Below are positions 13,391 through 15,042 of a stretch of 15,042 nucleotides of DNA, piece by piece. A model generated the notes under the pieces. It had not been told where the DNA came from and did no database searches. It saw only the letters and a program-made list of their open reading frames with translations. Numbering within the stretch: the first letter of the stretch is position 1; each line of letters opens with the position of its first letter. Source of the stretch: CAZCJA01 sp964499015 (GTDB taxonomy: Bacteria > Elusimicrobiota > Elusimicrobia > F11); NCBI GenBank assembly GCA_964499015.1, contig CAZCJA010000060.1, forward strand, positions 1 through 15,042, given 5' to 3'. The position numbers were made by a program, and so were the translations under genes.

Positions 13391-15042
13391 TCAGTCAGGC
13401 AACGTGGCCCGGCCTCTGAGTTGAATGGATTGCTGCGTCCCCGTGCTTGTGGCCGTCGGAGTTGCAAGCTTGAACCAAATGGTGCGCGTTGCGCCGGGCG
13501 GCACAGCGATGGCGTTTTGATAGCCCGCGCTGAGTGCGCTCGATGTGGCGCGCGTGTAGCTGTCAGACAAAATGTCGTCGGAAGTGAAATCGCCGGACGC
13601 CGGTTGGGCGTCGTTGATAACGGCCTGCAAGACAAATTGGTCAACCGCTTGAACAGAGCCGATTGTCCACGGGCTGCCGATGGTTGTGGTGCCGGCTTTG
13701 AATTCGAAGGTGGCGGAAATATTGCTCAAGTTGGTAACGACCACGCTTGTAGTGATCACAATCTCGGTGTTCATGTTGGTTAAGCCGCCCAAGGCAATGG
13801 TGTCGGTGGAAAGGTGGAGATTCAGATAAGGAGCTAAATACGTGGAAATTCCGACGGCGTAATTCGTGGCATCGGCCCAGTTCAGCGTGCCGATGCGGAA
13901 ATAATACGTGACGCCTCCGGAAAGGCCGCCGACCGACCAGCTGCTTTGCGCGATGGTGGTGGATGTAAACGCCGCCGAGAGCAGCGAGAAATCAGAGACC
14001 GTGGAAAGATCAAGAACGTAGCCTTTCGCCGTTGCCGACGACGGCGCGAGTGGCCGCGCGTCCCAACTAAAGGTGACGGATGAAATATTGACGCTCGACA
14101 CGGCCACGTTTGTAACAACATTAGCCAGCGTAGTTGTTGAAATGGATGATGACACCGCCGACACGTTGCCGGCGGCATCGCGCGCTGCGACGCGGAAGAA
14201 GTAAGTGGTATTCGGTAATAAGCCGCCAAAGGTATATGTCGATCCGGCAATAAAGCCGCTGTTTGCGAAAATGCCAAAGCCGGAATCGGTCGAAGCATCG
14301 ACGCGATACGGCGTGGAATTTAATCCGCTTAAGGAGTCGATCGCGTCGGCGAGATCAATGCCAACACTGTCGCTGGAAATTTGCGTCAGTGATGTAATGC
14401 CGGCGCCGGTTGGCGCCGTGGTGTCGACCAAGATGGTGTAGTAGCTGGTGGTGAACTGGCCGTCGACGGAAGCGGCGATGAACGCAAAGCGGTTTGTGTC
14501 GGCGCCGGGGGACTCGGTCTCGCGCAGTTGATATCCGGAGACGGACAACGAAGATGTAAACACACGCGACGCCGTCGTCCCGTTGGGACCGGTGATGGCC
14601 CAGGCGTTGGTGGAGGTGCGCACCCACGCGAGGTCGGCGCCGGATTGCGTGGAGATCTCCACCGCCGGAGCGCCCATGGCAATGCCTTTGGTGTTGTTGA
14701 GCGCGTAAAGTTCGGCGACTTGAGACGCGGAGAACGCGGTGGTGGAGATTAAGACCTCGTCGATATCACCGGGGAAGTACTGGAACGCCCCGCCGCCCAT
14801 GTTGGTGCCCTGCACGCTGGCGCCGCCGATCCAGGCGTAGGTGGGGCCGACGTAAGTAACCGCGGTACCGGAGCGGACACCGTTTCCAGTAGCGGCCAAC
14901 GCACCGTCAACATAGAGAGACATGCCAGCGGCGTTCATGACGGCGACAACGAAATGCCAGTTGCCGTCGGCGTAGGAAGCCGGCGCCTGCAGATAATTGC
15001 GCGCGGTGCTGGTTATGGTGCCCGTGGCGGTGGCGGCCTCGA
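13391..15042 (-). CDS. Large surface protein with LamG and FN3 domains (5' end outside window)
   Basis: The frame is open to the right edge, so the start and signal peptide are missing; 549 residues are visible. Residues 1-116 are the end of a LamG/concanavalin-like domain (YADGNWHFVVAV, MSLYVDGALAATGNG, FPGDIDEVLISTTAFSASQV). A linker domain follows (about 120-205), then two FN3 domains (about 207-304 with NTTYFFRVAARDAAGNVS, and 308-400 with GVTYYFRIGTLNW). The last 145 residues form a beta-rich domain (ASGDFTSDD at 481-489, TIWFKLATPTATS at 520-532) with the same order of landmarks as the small secreted proteins downstream. Probably exported and surface-exposed, binding glycans or proteins. 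Its TGA is 20 bases before the start of the Ig-like gene, so the two are co-transcribed. Confidence 0.8.
   Translation of the reverse strand, partial: EAATATGTITSTARNYLQAPASYADGNWHFVVAVMNAAGMSLYVDGALAATGNGVRSGTAVTYVGPTYAWIGGASVQGTNMGGGAFQYFPGDIDEVLISTTAFSASQVAELYALNNTKGIAMGAPAVEISTQSGADLAWVRTSTNAWAITGPNGTTASRVFTSSLSVSGYQLRETESPGADTNRFAFIAASVDGQFTTSYYTILVDTTAPTGAGITSLTQISSDSVGIDLADAIDSLSGLNSTPYRVDASTDSGFGIFANSGFIAGSTYTFGGLLPNTTYFFRVAARDAAGNVSAVSSSISTTTLANVVTNVAVSSVNISSVTFSWDARPLAPSSATAKGYVLDLSTVSDFSLLSAAFTSTTIAQSSWSVGGLSGGVTYYFRIGTLNWADATNYAVGISTYLAPYLNLHLSTDTIALGGLTNMNTEIVITTSVVVTNLSNISATFEFKAGTTTIGSPWTIGSVQAVDQFVLQAVINDAQPASGDFTSDDILSDSYTRATSSALSAGYQNAIAVPPGATRTIWFKLATPTATSTGTQQSIQLRGRATLPD

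Overview
The window is from a diderm bacterium, most likely Elusimicrobiota or a related candidate phylum. This rests on gene style: PorV/PorQ-type outer-membrane barrels, secreted proteins with FlgD/T9SS-like C-terminal Ig domains, large LamG/FN3 surface proteins and moderately high GC. No rRNA or marker phylogeny is available here. One run of 100 Ns (12089-12188) shows that this is a scaffolded draft, probably a metagenome assembly. Coding density is high. The longest stretches without a gene are 203-425 and 11184-11378, both under 300 bases. I see no tRNA, rRNA, CRISPR array or transposase gene.

Left block (1-2263, minus strand). A PorV-like barrel gene runs off the left edge (start at 202). 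Before it come a PorV-like barrel fused to a C-terminal LysM domain (1055-2263) and a small secreted protein with dockerin-like loops and a FlgD/T9SS-like C-terminal domain (426-1058), joined by an ATGA stop/start overlap. Both barrel genes carry the same upstream element: four TTAA(G/C) boxes at exact 11-bp spacing, beginning 24 bp before the start codon in each case.

Middle block (2379-6133, plus strand). Five closely spaced genes form one operon: long-form hisG, a DUF5678-like small protein, a retropepsin-like protein, gltX, and an unrecognised 237-aa protein. The last four overlap each other by 1, 1 and 4 bases. It runs toward a convergent minus-strand gene, with a GC-rich hairpin at the junction.

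Right block (15042-6146, minus strand). This reads as a cell-surface/export cluster. In transcription order it holds a large LamG-FN3 protein (cut by the right edge), a two-domain Ig-like secreted protein, two tandem small secreted paralogues (one broken by the N gap), an FN3 protein ending in a FlgD/T9SS-like domain, a PorV-like barrel coupled to it by an ATGA overlap, and a membrane-anchored protein with propeller-like repeats. The C-terminal domain of the large protein resembles the small paralogues. With the Ig-like protein this gives a set (large protein, small proteins, Ig-like partner) that recalls Gram-positive WxL clusters; that comparison is inference.

The main oddities are the phased TTAA arrays, an in-frame TAG that cuts 26 codons from the second complete PorV-like gene, and a 77-bp palindromic dispersed repeat that now forms part of the signal-peptide coding region of the Ig-like gene.
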